Part shown: positions 1-5,959 of the stretch, in pieces
Numbering within the stretch: the stretch's first letter is position 1
Layout: every line of letters begins with the position of its first letter
Source: a virus
Direction: 5' to 3' (one strand)
IMG/VR virus record: IMGVR_UViG_3300041809_000940
Span: 1-42,491 of that record
DNA: 42,491 nucleotides
Position numbers and translations under genes: made by a program
The notes under the pieces: model-generated
What the model was told of the DNA's origin: nothing
Databases searched by the model: none
Seen by the model: only the letters and a program-made list of their open reading frames with translations

Positions 1-186
1 GAGCAGCGCGTCACAAAAGACGGCGATGTAGTTGATATCTCTCGCGAATTGCCTCCAGACCCTGATGCAGCGATCGCCTGGTTAGCCAATCGTCAGCCAG
101 AAGAGTGGCGGCGAAAAGATCGAGATGACGTCTCGCAAGTTAATATTCAGATCAACCTTGTCGGCACAACAACACCAGATAAGTGA
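1..186 (+). CDS. terminase small subunit-like protein, C-terminal fragment
   Basis: The reading frame is open from base 1 and stops at TGA 184-186, leaving 61 residues. It contains PDPDAAIAWLANRQPEEWR, closely resembling the C-terminal helix motif (PDP..AIFWLKNR.P..WRDK) common in small-terminase-type phage proteins, followed by a polar tail. In those phages the small subunit recognises packaging sites and hands DNA to the large subunit, which lies about 3.1 kb downstream here. The N-terminal DNA-binding part is outside the window. The call rests on one recognisable motif and on position, so another phage DNA-binding protein is possible. Confidence 0.6.
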   Translation, partial: EQRVTKDGDVVDISRELPPDPDAAIAWLANRQPEEWRRKDRDDVSQVNIQINLVGTTTPDK

Positions 187-333
187 CGCAACCACGCCGG
201 AATCTGATACTTTGTATACTTAATACTCATCGTACATAATGTTCCTTATCAGCCCCTAGGGGGAGGGCCCGAGGCGCGGGGGTCCCGGTGGTAGTCACTA
301 ATCCTCTTCCCGTATTATCCCCATTTTTCAAAA
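187..333. other. GC-rich intergenic stretch between convergent genes
   Basis: About 150 bases separate the stop of the small-terminase-like gene from the stop of the minus-strand HNH gene. Around 255-295 it holds G/C runs with small palindromes (CCCCTAGGGG, then GGGCCC and GGTCCC-type arms). A bidirectional stop signal is possible, but no clean stem followed by a T run is visible. No gene is seen here. Confidence 0.3.
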
Positions 334-861
334 TCATTTGCCTTTTCTCCGTCTTCCCGGTTTCCGCCCATCCCATATAGGAATGACCTTAAACCCTCGG
401 TGATACCTTACATGGTCTCCTTGTGAAGCGAATACCCGTAAATTTTTCAAGTCGTTGTTTTTATCATTCTTATCTTCATGGTGCCCTCGATGTTCAGGTT
501 GAAGATCAAAGTATTGAAGGATAATTTTTCGTGCTTCCCGGCAGTGATAAGATGATGGTTTATAATCTTCCCCAAGAGTTTCAAGATAGGCAAAATAGCA
601 CTCTGAATCGCAGTAGGAGTCCCGAAACCTCCGTGCTCGGCCCCTTCTGACTTTAACAGGTTTTTCACATACCGGGCATATCCGCTCAATGCGCTGGCGT
701 TTAGAAGTATCGACACCAGCCTTTTTCAACATCTTATGAATTGCCACACGGGATACTTCGAGTGCCGCAGCAATATCATTCATACGACCGAACCTGTTTT
801 GGTATTCCTCTATGGCCCACTCTTTTTCTTCATCTGTGAGATTTCGTCTTCGTTCTTTCAT
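334..861 (-). CDS. HNH endonuclease with N-terminal helix-turn-helix
   Basis: 175 aa. Residues about 8-50 look like a helix-turn-helix (MNDIAAALEVSRVAIHKMLK). C62, C65, C84 and C88 form a four-cysteine zinc-binding set. The C-terminal part has the HNH signature: HRGHHEDKN around 125-132, N139-L-R-V-F, and GDHVRYHR around 149-155. Phage HNH proteins of this build are usually homing-type nicking enzymes. A clear ribosome site (GGAGGG, 864-869 on the plus strand) precedes ATG 861. The gene runs against its neighbours and has its own promoter-like sequence, as expected for a mobile gene. A basic lysine/arginine-rich tail ends the protein. Confidence 0.85.
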   Translation of the reverse strand: MKERRRNLTDEEKEWAIEEYQNRFGRMNDIAAALEVSRVAIHKMLKKAGVDTSKRQRIERICPVCEKPVKVRRGRARRFRDSYCDSECYFAYLETLGEDYKPSSYHCREARKIILQYFDLQPEHRGHHEDKNDKNNDLKNLRVFASQGDHVRYHRGFKVIPIWDGRKPGRRRKGK

Positions 862-872
862 AAGCCCTCCTT

Positions 873-908
873 TCCTTATAGGATAGACTTTTGTTTACAC
901 AATGTAAA
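873..908 (-). promoter_or_regulatory. predicted sigma70-type promoter for the HNH gene
   Basis: On the minus strand TTTACA (908-903) is followed after 17 bases by TATCCT (885-880), putting the start of transcription near 873, just upstream of the HNH ribosome site. The -35 has one mismatch and the -10 two mismatches to consensus. The -35 lies inside the 894-908 palindrome. This is pattern recognition only. Confidence 0.45.
894..908. promoter_or_regulatory. 15-bp palindrome, candidate operator
   Basis: TTTACA-CAA-TGTAAA is a perfect inverted repeat with a 3-base spacer. It overlaps the predicted -35 of the HNH promoter, in the intergenic space that also precedes the divergent ribbon-helix-helix gene. 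Size and position suit a repressor site. The regulator is unknown; the ribbon-helix-helix protein next door is one candidate. Confidence 0.4.
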
Positions 909-988
909 TACATACTTTATTATGTTATCCCTCCTCCTCATCTATTACCACCATTTTTGGAAATCTTTTTGTTCTCTGAAAATAATTC

Positions 989-1018
989 TTGACATCAGAT
1001 TACTTCCATGTATATCAT
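989..1018 (+). promoter_or_regulatory. predicted sigma70-type promoter for the ribbon-helix-helix gene
   Basis: A perfect TTGACA (989-994) is followed by the AT-rich -10-like sequence TATATCAT (1011-1018), giving 16-18 base spacing depending on the register. Transcription would start at about 1024-1026, which coincides with the best ATG (1025). TTG 989 could in principle serve as an upstream start codon, but it would translate through the promoter. Confidence 0.5.
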
Positions 1019-1024
1019 TCTCTT

Positions 1025-1180
1025 ATGATACCTGAATTCACCACCCAAATCCTCATCCGTTGTTCTCCCGACCTGAAAAAGAAAGTTTATCTTGCTGCTC
1101 AGATGAAAGGCGTCAGCCTGAGTAAATATCTTCGGGAACTTTTGCTTGAGGTAGTTATGGAAAAGGAGCCTGAAAAGTGA
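1025..1180 (+). CDS. small ribbon-helix-helix (Arc/CopG-like) DNA-binding protein
   Basis: 51 aa from ATG 1025. The pattern is a short strand (TTQILIRCS), a lysine-rich helix (PDLKKKVYLAAQMKG), the turn VSLSKY and a second helix (LRELLLEVV), which is the ribbon-helix-helix fold used by phage and plasmid repressors that bind DNA as dimers. No ribosome site precedes ATG 1025, and the predicted promoter would start the message almost at the ATG. A longer start at TTG 989 is the alternative. Its position beside a palindrome suggests a regulator of this divergent region, which is inference. Confidence 0.6.
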   Translation: MIPEFTTQILIRCSPDLKKKVYLAAQMKGVSLSKYLRELLLEVVMEKEPEK

Positions 1181-1237
1181 CTCTTTTGCTTTTGTCATTT
1201 TCTCCACCTTCACACCTGACTGTGTTATCTTTGTATT

Positions 1238-1274
1238 GGGGTTCAAACTTTGAACGGTTGGAACCCCATTTTTG
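1238..1274 (+). terminator. predicted Rho-independent terminator
   Basis: A perfect 7-bp stem GGGGTTC (1238-1244) / GAACCCC (1261-1267) is followed by ATTTTTG. The 16-base loop could form a smaller internal pairing. It lies about 60 bases after the ribbon-helix-helix stop and would end that transcript before the replication-type genes. Confidence 0.6.
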
Positions 1275-1293
1275 TACGTCAATAAATACAATG

Positions 1294-1351
1294 AGAGGAG
1301 ATCGGGTGGCGCACCCGACAAGGGCCGTGCTCCGGTCGGCCTTTCTCCTCA
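1294..1351 (+). ncRNA. candidate three-way-junction RNA in the leader of the replication gene set
   Basis: Three stems nest exactly. The closing stem is GAGGAGA (1295-1301) with TCTCCTC (1344-1350), 7 bp. The first inner hairpin is TCGGGTG (1302-1308) with CACCCGA (1312-1318), 7 bp. The second inner hairpin is GGCCG (1323-1327) with CGGCC (1337-1341), extendable by AA/TT with one bulge. It lies 37 bases upstream of ATG 1388, so it would sit in the 5' leader of that operon. No known riboswitch class was recognised, and no fold energy was computed. Confidence 0.45.
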
Positions 1352-1387
1352 TCTTACTTAGCCGGACGGCACCCGGAGGTGTCATGG

Positions 1388-1681
1388 ATGCGAAGCAAAT
1401 TCGTAAAAGTTTCGAACATCGTCAGAGACAGCTTTCTTCCGCTGCTGAGTTCAAACGCATGGAAAATCTATTCAGTGATCGAACGGCGCACGTTAGGATA
1501 CCACCGGGAACAGATGAGGGACAGTGTAGCGGACCTGTGTGTGATGACTGGATTAACGAAAAACTCAGTTCTCAAAGGGCTGAGGGAATTGGAGACAGCG
1601 AAATTGATACTTCGGCAAACGACATCCGGGCGGATTTCCTCAGTGATTACAATCGTTATTCCCGACGAATGGAACAGATGA
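1388..1681 (+). CDS. replication protein O-like winged-helix protein
   Basis: 97 aa. It resembles the N-terminal winged-helix domain of phage replication O proteins: a helix (NIVRDSFLPLLSSNAWKIY), the stretch RRTLGYHRE, a recognition-helix region (DLCVMTGLTKNSVLKGLREL) and a wing (LILRQTTSGRISSVITIVI). ATG 1388 is chosen because GGAGGT (1375-1380) is 7 bases upstream; GTG 1379 would overlap that site. Such domains bind replication origins or regulate genes. No helicase-loader half follows, so it is a single-domain version. TGA overlaps the next start (ATGA). Confidence 0.65.
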   Translation: MRSKFVKVSNIVRDSFLPLLSSNAWKIYSVIERRTLGYHREQMRDSVADLCVMTGLTKNSVLKGLRELETAKLILRQTTSGRISSVITIVIPDEWNR

Positions 1682-1887
1682 ATGGTGCAAAAAATGAACC
1701 GTTAGCCTGTTTTGGCGCACCTATTAAGAAAAAGATTGGAGAGTACAAATTCATCATAGAAATGGGCACTTTAGCACATATTCATTCAGATGTGGTCTAT
1801 CCTGACGAGATCACCACAAAGGTTGGGGCTTTTGCTCTCGCTGAAAAACTCGGTCTAATGCTATCTTGGGGGTTTCTCTATGAGTAG
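1678..1887 (+). CDS. hypothetical protein
   Basis: 69 aa, starting in an ATGA overlap with the winged-helix gene and ending inside the next gene, so translation is probably coupled. It has a mixed alpha/beta look (KKKIGEYKFIIEMGTLAH, then AFALAEKLGLMLSWGFLY) with no signal peptide or metal-binding pattern. The same frame stays open far upstream, but that part overlaps the well-supported winged-helix gene and reads as non-coding. No family recognised. Confidence 0.5.
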   Translation: MNGAKNEPLACFGAPIKKKIGEYKFIIEMGTLAHIHSDVVYPDEITTKVGAFALAEKLGLMLSWGFLYE

Positions 1888-2071
1888 CACAATAGCCGGG
1901 AACATCCTTGAATTCAAACCGTGGAAGACTGAGATAGCCCGTTTTCTTTGGGACGGCTACGAAGTTACTCTCCATTCCACCGGACAGGTATTTTTAACAT
2001 ATCCTGATGGGCGCATTTACGCATATTTAGAACTTCCATGTCACTTTGGTTGTATGAAGGAGGTTTTATGA
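1880..2071 (+). CDS. hypothetical protein
   Basis: 63 aa, overlapping the previous gene by 8 bases and the next by an ATGA, within the coupled small-gene set. It contains short predicted strands (YEVTLHSTGQVFLTYPDGRIYAYLEL) and two cysteines near the C-terminus. No family was recognised. Confidence 0.5.
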   Translation: MSSTIAGNILEFKPWKTEIARFLWDGYEVTLHSTGQVFLTYPDGRIYAYLELPCHFGCMKEVL

Positions 2072-2211
2072 AAAAACTCATCCTCACCTGTCTCATCCTT
2101 TTAACCCTTTCTTCATCGGTAGCCTATATCGATTTTGCCTGTATTAACAGGTGCCTGGCTTCCGGCTCTTCCTGGGGGTGGTGTCAGCGGGTATGTTCGT
2201 ATGACCATTAA
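2068..2211 (+). CDS. small secreted cysteine-rich protein
   Basis: 47 aa. ATG 2068 follows the strong site AGGAGG and overlaps the previous stop. Residues 1-19 form a Sec-type signal peptide (MKKLILTCLILLTLSSSVA). The mature part is about 28 residues with four cysteines at 25, 29, 39 and 43 spaced CxxxC-9-CxxxC, which suits two disulfides or a metal site in the periplasm. Similar tiny exported phage proteins exist, but a function is not known to me. It could be a superinfection or envelope factor, which is speculation. Confidence 0.6.
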   Translation: MKKLILTCLILLTLSSSVAYIDFACINRCLASGSSWGWCQRVCSYDH

Positions 2212-2213
2212 GA

Positions 2214-2325
2214 GGGGGGGGGCCTATCGACGTGTCACCCGATGCACAACTATAGGCCGGTCGGGCCTGAGCGGCCCTCTCTTTTTCGGAGGGCCCCCCA
2301 GGACCTTCTGGCGGGAGGGGATAGC
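2214..2325 (+). promoter_or_regulatory. structured leader with mutually exclusive hairpins before the DUF2158-like gene
   Basis: GGCCTAT (2221-2227) pairs with ATAGGCC (2252-2258). After it GGGCC (2263-2267) can pair with GGCCC (2273-2277), or GGCCCTC (2273-2279) can pair with GAGGGCC (2289-2295). These two share bases and exclude each other. A C6 run (2294-2299) could also pair with the G run at 2214-2222 or the ribosome site GGGAGGGG (2313-2320). This is the usual outline of an attenuator or translational switch; the ligand, if any, is unknown. Confidence 0.4.
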
Positions 2326-2499
2326 ATGACATTTCTTCCTGGAAATATTGTACGACTAAAAAGCACCTGTAGAGGCCGGGATATGCTGGTTGAAGAGCCG
2401 GAAAGATCGGACGGCGGGGTAGTTTGTTCATGGCCTGCTGAATATCGGGACTACAGAAATATCGCATGTTTTGATGCTACTCACTTGGAACGCGAATGA
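2326..2499 (+). CDS. DUF2158/YodC-like small protein
   Basis: 57 aa from ATG 2326, preceded by GGGAGGGG (2313-2320). The pattern FLPGNIVRLKS at the N-terminus and GGVVCSW in the middle match the small beta-barrel-like DUF2158 (YodC) proteins, which read F.vGDvVrLKSGGp...V and vvC.W. Its role is unknown in general. A frame extending upstream to 2242 lacks a ribosome site and runs through the structured leader, so the short form is preferred. The stop overlaps the next start (ATGA). Confidence 0.6.
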   Translation: MTFLPGNIVRLKSTCRGRDMLVEEPERSDGGVVCSWPAEYRDYRNIACFDATHLERE

Positions 2500-2921
2500 C
2501 CCGCCGCCTGACTCTTCTTTACGATGTCATCTGGATTCGCCCCGACAAACCCGACGACCACGCGGGTAGTATTTTCATCCCTGAAACTTGTAGAATGAGA
2601 TTGTGGCAGGGCACTATTGTCAATATCGGCCCTGGTCTGCGTCCTGGTTATGACCACCAGCATCTTATTCAGGCTGGTGAAGACCGTGGTAGAATGTACG
2701 TCGCTCGTCGATGGGACGGGAAGACACTGTTCCCTCTCGACGTGAAAGTAGGTGATCGCGTCTTGATGGAACGGGAACAGGCCGAAACGATCAAGGTGGA
2801 TGGGGAATGGCTGTGGATTTGTAGGTATAATAACCTCGTGGCGGTCATTGAGGATGGAGTCCGACACGTAGCCGGCGACTGGTCGCTTTCTGACAAGGTG
2901 GAAATCTGTGATCTGCCCTAA
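2496..2921 (+). CDS. GroES-like co-chaperonin homologue
   Basis: 141 aa, longer than ordinary GroES (about 97). The N-terminal half LYDVIWIRPDKPDDHAG, the mobile-loop-like GSIFIPET (residues 24-31) and GTIVNIGPG (39-47) follow the Cpn10 plan. After an insertion of about 32 residues (48-79), LDVKVGDRVLMEREQAETIK and NNLVAVIED (112-120) complete the second half. A tail of about 20 residues follows. GroES caps the GroEL folding chamber, and phages such as T4 carry their own cap (gp31) for capsid folding. Lying just upstream of the terminase, this one may help coat folding. The hydrophobic tripeptide IFI corresponds to the GroEL-binding residues. Confidence 0.7.
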   Translation: MTRRLTLLYDVIWIRPDKPDDHAGSIFIPETCRMRLWQGTIVNIGPGLRPGYDHQHLIQAGEDRGRMYVARRWDGKTLFPLDVKVGDRVLMEREQAETIKVDGEWLWICRYNNLVAVIEDGVRHVAGDWSLSDKVEICDLP

Positions 2922-2946
2922 ATGTGGTGAAGAAAAATCAGGTTAA
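2908..2946 (+). pseudogene. vestige of a zinc-ribbon protein (12 codons)
   Basis: A GTG start after AAGGTGG opens a frame reading ICPKCGEEKSG and then TAA. CPKCG is the typical first half of a zinc ribbon, but the second cysteine pair is missing. It overlaps the end of the GroES-like gene. It may be a remnant or a chance frame. Confidence 0.25.
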
Positions 2947-3045
2947 GCTCGAACGCGCGTCCTTTGACGTGGGTTGAACGCGCTTCAATGTCCCTCGTGA
3001 GAGAACCGTGGATGTCCTTGATTGTGCAACGAAGAAGGAGAAAGC

Positions 3046-3291
3046 ATGTTCATAGAACTTCTCAACCCCAACGGAACTCCCTTTTCTATTGAGCATTCCT
3101 TGATAAAATACGTTTCTGTTGTTACCGTTCAGACCGAAGAAGGCAGTAAGATCGGGAGCGTTTTTACCGCTACCGGCGTAGGAAATCTTATGACCCTTAC
3201 ATCCTACGAAGAGATTATGCGCTTCCTTCTGCCTAGAAAGAAGGCAAAAACAAGTGCCAGGGTACTGAAATTGGAGAAAAAGGAACCGTGA
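3046..3291 (+). CDS. hypothetical protein upstream of the terminase
   Basis: 81 aa from ATG 3046, behind AAGGAG (3035-3040). It has predicted beta strands (LIKYVSVVTVQTEEG, SKIGSVFTATGVG), a helix (SYEEIMRFLLP) and a basic C-terminus (PRKKAKTSARVLKLEKKE). Its stop overlaps the GTG start of the large terminase (GTGA), so the two are probably coupled. No family was recognised. Confidence 0.5.
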   Translation: MFIELLNPNGTPFSIEHSLIKYVSVVTVQTEEGSKIGSVFTATGVGNLMTLTSYEEIMRFLLPRKKAKTSARVLKLEKKEP

Positions 3292-4697
3292 TTCCCCGCA
3301 AAGGCGCAAAAAAGAAGACGGTGACTTTCGATCTTCCGGGTTACGATGGCTGGCAACCTCGAGCCGACCAGGTTTCTCTCTTTCAATATTTTGAGAATGG
3401 CGGATTAAAGGGCGTGGAGGTAGCCCACAGGCGATGGGGAAAAGACGAGATTGCCCTTCGTCTCTTTCTCTACATGGCCCATAAAAGAATCGGCAACTAC
3501 TGGCATATGCTCCCATTGAATAATCAGGGCCGCAAGGCTATATGGGAATCGGTAAACCCTTTGACGGGCCATCGAAGGATAGATGAAAATTTTCCTGAAC
3601 TTCTCAGAACGGACACCCGCGAAACCGATATGTTTATCCGGTTTAAGTCAGGGTCCACCTATCAAGTCATCGGTTCGGACTCCTATAAAAACCTTCTCGG
3701 TTCTCCCCCTGTAGGCGTCGTTTATTCCGAATTTGGCCTGACAAACCCTATGGCATGGGGGGAAGTGTCTCCTATTCTTGAGCAGAATGGCGGGTGGGCC
3801 ATGTTCATCGGTGTTCCTGCGGGCGATAACCATTTTAAGCGCATCTTTGACTTTGCCAGAAGTGAACTGGGACAAAAGGACGGCTGGTATGCGGAGCTTA
3901 TTGACGCCTATCATAGTCCCGTTTTTACTCTGGAACAACTTGAACGGGAGAAAAGGAATCTTATAGCTACCTTCGGAGAGGACCAGGGGCTTGCCCTTTT
4001 CTCCCAAAACTATGAGTGTCAGTGGGGAACTGTCGTCATCGGTTCCTACTTTGGCAAGCAGATGAAGCAATTATGGTCGGATCGTCACATCACCCGCGTC
4101 CCGTGGCGGCCCGATCTTGAAGTGGAGACTTTTTGGGACCTGGGGGTGGATGACTCGACTTCAATCTGGTTCATGCAGCAGGTAGGCAAGCAATACCTCT
4201 TCATTGATTATTACGAGGCCACGGGCTATGCCATGGGCCATTATGCCAAGGTTTTGAAGGAAAAGCCTTACGTTTACGGCAACCACTGGATGCCTCACGA
4301 TGTTGAACAACGGCACATGAGTCAGGAATCGGAGATAGCACGATCGGTCAGAGAAGTGGCGGAGGCCCTTGGCGTGAAACCTGTTATCACCGTTAGAAGG
4401 CCCCGGAACATGGATGACATTATTTATGTCCACATTCCGGCTATCAGGAATATCCTGCCTTCATGTTGGTTTGACGAGATAAAATGCGCTCAGGGGATTG
4501 CCTGTCTTGAGAATTATGCGGCGGAATATGACGAAGAAAAGAAGGTGCAGAGTAATAGGCCGCTTCATAATTGGTGTTCGCATGGGGTCGATTCTTTCAG
4601 AACGATGGTCGCCGGTTATCGACCCGTTGACACCGCCCGCATTCAATCGGTGTCAGAATATATGCAGAATATAGACCTGCATCCGTTTGGGGGATAA
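3288..4697 (+). CDS. terL: terminase large subunit
   Basis: 469 aa, GTG start coupled to the preceding stop. The ATPase part has the deviant Walker A AHRRWGKDE (46-54) and a Walker B-like GVVYSE (143-148). The nuclease part begins near TFWDLGVDD (281-289), where the first metal-binding aspartate of the RNase H-like fold is expected. The protein is the motor that threads DNA into the prohead and cuts it. Length is normal for the family. The next gene starts three bases after the stop, so the accessory cassette rides on the terminase message. Confidence 0.93.
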   Translation: MIPRKGAKKKTVTFDLPGYDGWQPRADQVSLFQYFENGGLKGVEVAHRRWGKDEIALRLFLYMAHKRIGNYWHMLPLNNQGRKAIWESVNPLTGHRRIDENFPELLRTDTRETDMFIRFKSGSTYQVIGSDSYKNLLGSPPVGVVYSEFGLTNPMAWGEVSPILEQNGGWAMFIGVPAGDNHFKRIFDFARSELGQKDGWYAELIDAYHSPVFTLEQLEREKRNLIATFGEDQGLALFSQNYECQWGTVVIGSYFGKQMKQLWSDRHITRVPWRPDLEVETFWDLGVDDSTSIWFMQQVGKQYLFIDYYEATGYAMGHYAKVLKEKPYVYGNHWMPHDVEQRHMSQESEIARSVREVAEALGVKPVITVRRPRNMDDIIYVHIPAIRNILPSCWFDEIKCAQGIACLENYAAEYDEEKKVQSNRPLHNWCSHGVDSFRTMVAGYRPVDTARIQSVSEYMQNIDLHPFGG

Positions 4698-4699
4698 AG

Positions 4700-5959
4700 A
4701 TGACTATCCTTCACATAACCCCTCACCTTGGCGGCGGCGTCGGTCGCGTCCTTCTTGCCTGGCTAAGAAAGGACAGGAGTTGCAAACATAGCGTGATGTG
4801 TCTTGATTATGCTAACGAGAAAGCCCTTGAAGCTTCTCGTAAGATAGGATTTCGTCTTTATGAAAACGTGCATGTATTCCCAAAACTGATTGAAGAACAC
4901 ATAGAGAAGGCCGACATCGTGCTCATTCATTTCTGGAATCACCCCTTGCTCTATGATTTTCTCGTCAGAGAAACTTTACCACCTGCTAGAATCATTATGT
5001 GGAGTCACATTTCAGGATCGTACCCGCCTTATGTGTTTACCCGGCCACTCCTTCGATACCCTGATTATTTTGTGTTCACAACGCCTTTGAGCTTTGGAAC
5101 AAAAGAAGTACAAGCCTTGGAATCTACCGCCCGGATGCCCGTCATTTGGTCTACTGCCGGGCCGGTTTCTCATGTACAACCACGACCACATAAAGGTTTT
5201 GTCGTCGGCTACATCGGCACGGTAGATTATTGCAAGCTTCATCCTGATTTTCTCAAGATGTGCGCGGCTATAAATATCCCTGATGTTCATTTTGTCGTGT
5301 GTGGTGGCCCATGTGAAAATGAGATCAGAAAAGAAGCTGAGAGCATGGGCATAGGAGATAAATTCACTTTTACCGGCTATGTCGATAATGTAGCGGACTA
5401 CCTTGCAGGCTTTGATGTCTTTGGCTATCCCCTTAACCCGATGCACTATGGAACTTGCGATCAGGCGTTAACTGAGGCGATGGCGGCGGGTGTCCCGCCT
5501 GTGGTTTTGTCAAACCCGATGGAAAGTCACATGGTGCAAAGCGATACGGGATTGGTTGTACAAGATGCCGACATATATGTCAAGACTATGGAATATCTTT
5601 ATCTGAATCCTGCATCGTTGAAACCTCTTTCAGAGAACGCCCGGGCATCAGTCGGAGCAAGGTTTTCTCTTGATAAAATGATTGGAGAATGGAAAGGACA
5701 GTTTGATGAAGCGATGAGTCTGACGAAAACGGCAAGGGAATGGATGGGGCGGGTTAAGGGAGAAAATGTGTTGCCTTCTGATGTTTTCTTGGAATCTCTA
5801 GGGGAATACGGGAAGGATTTTGACCCGATAACTACCAAGAACCTTCGTAATCTTCGGGAGCAACCTATCTGGTCATCGGCAACGCGGGGCACGGCGCATC
5901 ACTATCACTATTTTTCCCCGGAAGATGAACGATTAAAATTGTGGAGTGACCTGACATGA
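4700..5959 (+). CDS. GT-B glycosyltransferase (GT4-like)
   Basis: 419 aa. The N-terminal half begins ILHITPHLGGGVGRV, a glycine-rich loop typical of GT4 enzymes. The C-terminal half has VVGYIGTVDYCKLHPDFL, FTFTGYVDNVADYLAGFDV and QALTEAMAAGVPPVV, the usual nucleotide-sugar-binding EX7E region of GT-B enzymes. Such enzymes transfer a sugar from a nucleotide donor. The C-terminal 80 residues are extra. It starts 3 bases after the terminase stop and overlaps the radical SAM start (ATGA), so it is expressed with the packaging genes. Acceptor unknown. Confidence 0.85.
   Translation: MTILHITPHLGGGVGRVLLAWLRKDRSCKHSVMCLDYANEKALEASRKIGFRLYENVHVFPKLIEEHIEKADIVLIHFWNHPLLYDFLVRETLPPARIIMWSHISGSYPPYVFTRPLLRYPDYFVFTTPLSFGTKEVQALESTARMPVIWSTAGPVSHVQPRPHKGFVVGYIGTVDYCKLHPDFLKMCAAINIPDVHFVVCGGPCENEIRKEAESMGIGDKFTFTGYVDNVADYLAGFDVFGYPLNPMHYGTCDQALTEAMAAGVPPVVLSNPMESHMVQSDTGLVVQDADIYVKTMEYLYLNPASLKPLSENARASVGARFSLDKMIGEWKGQFDEAMSLTKTAREWMGRVKGENVLPSDVFLESLGEYGKDFDPITTKNLRNLREQPIWSSATRGTAHHYHYFSPEDERLKLWSDLT

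Noticed and set aside
1177-1887. A single 236-aa plus-strand gene
   Set aside because: Its first two thirds overlap the winged-helix gene in another frame, lack a ribosome site and read as low-information sequence. Only the part from 1678 is supported.
2950-2990. Short direct repeat GAACGCGC around the zinc-ribbon vestige
   Set aside because: Only eight bases, two copies; no structure or further copies give it meaning.
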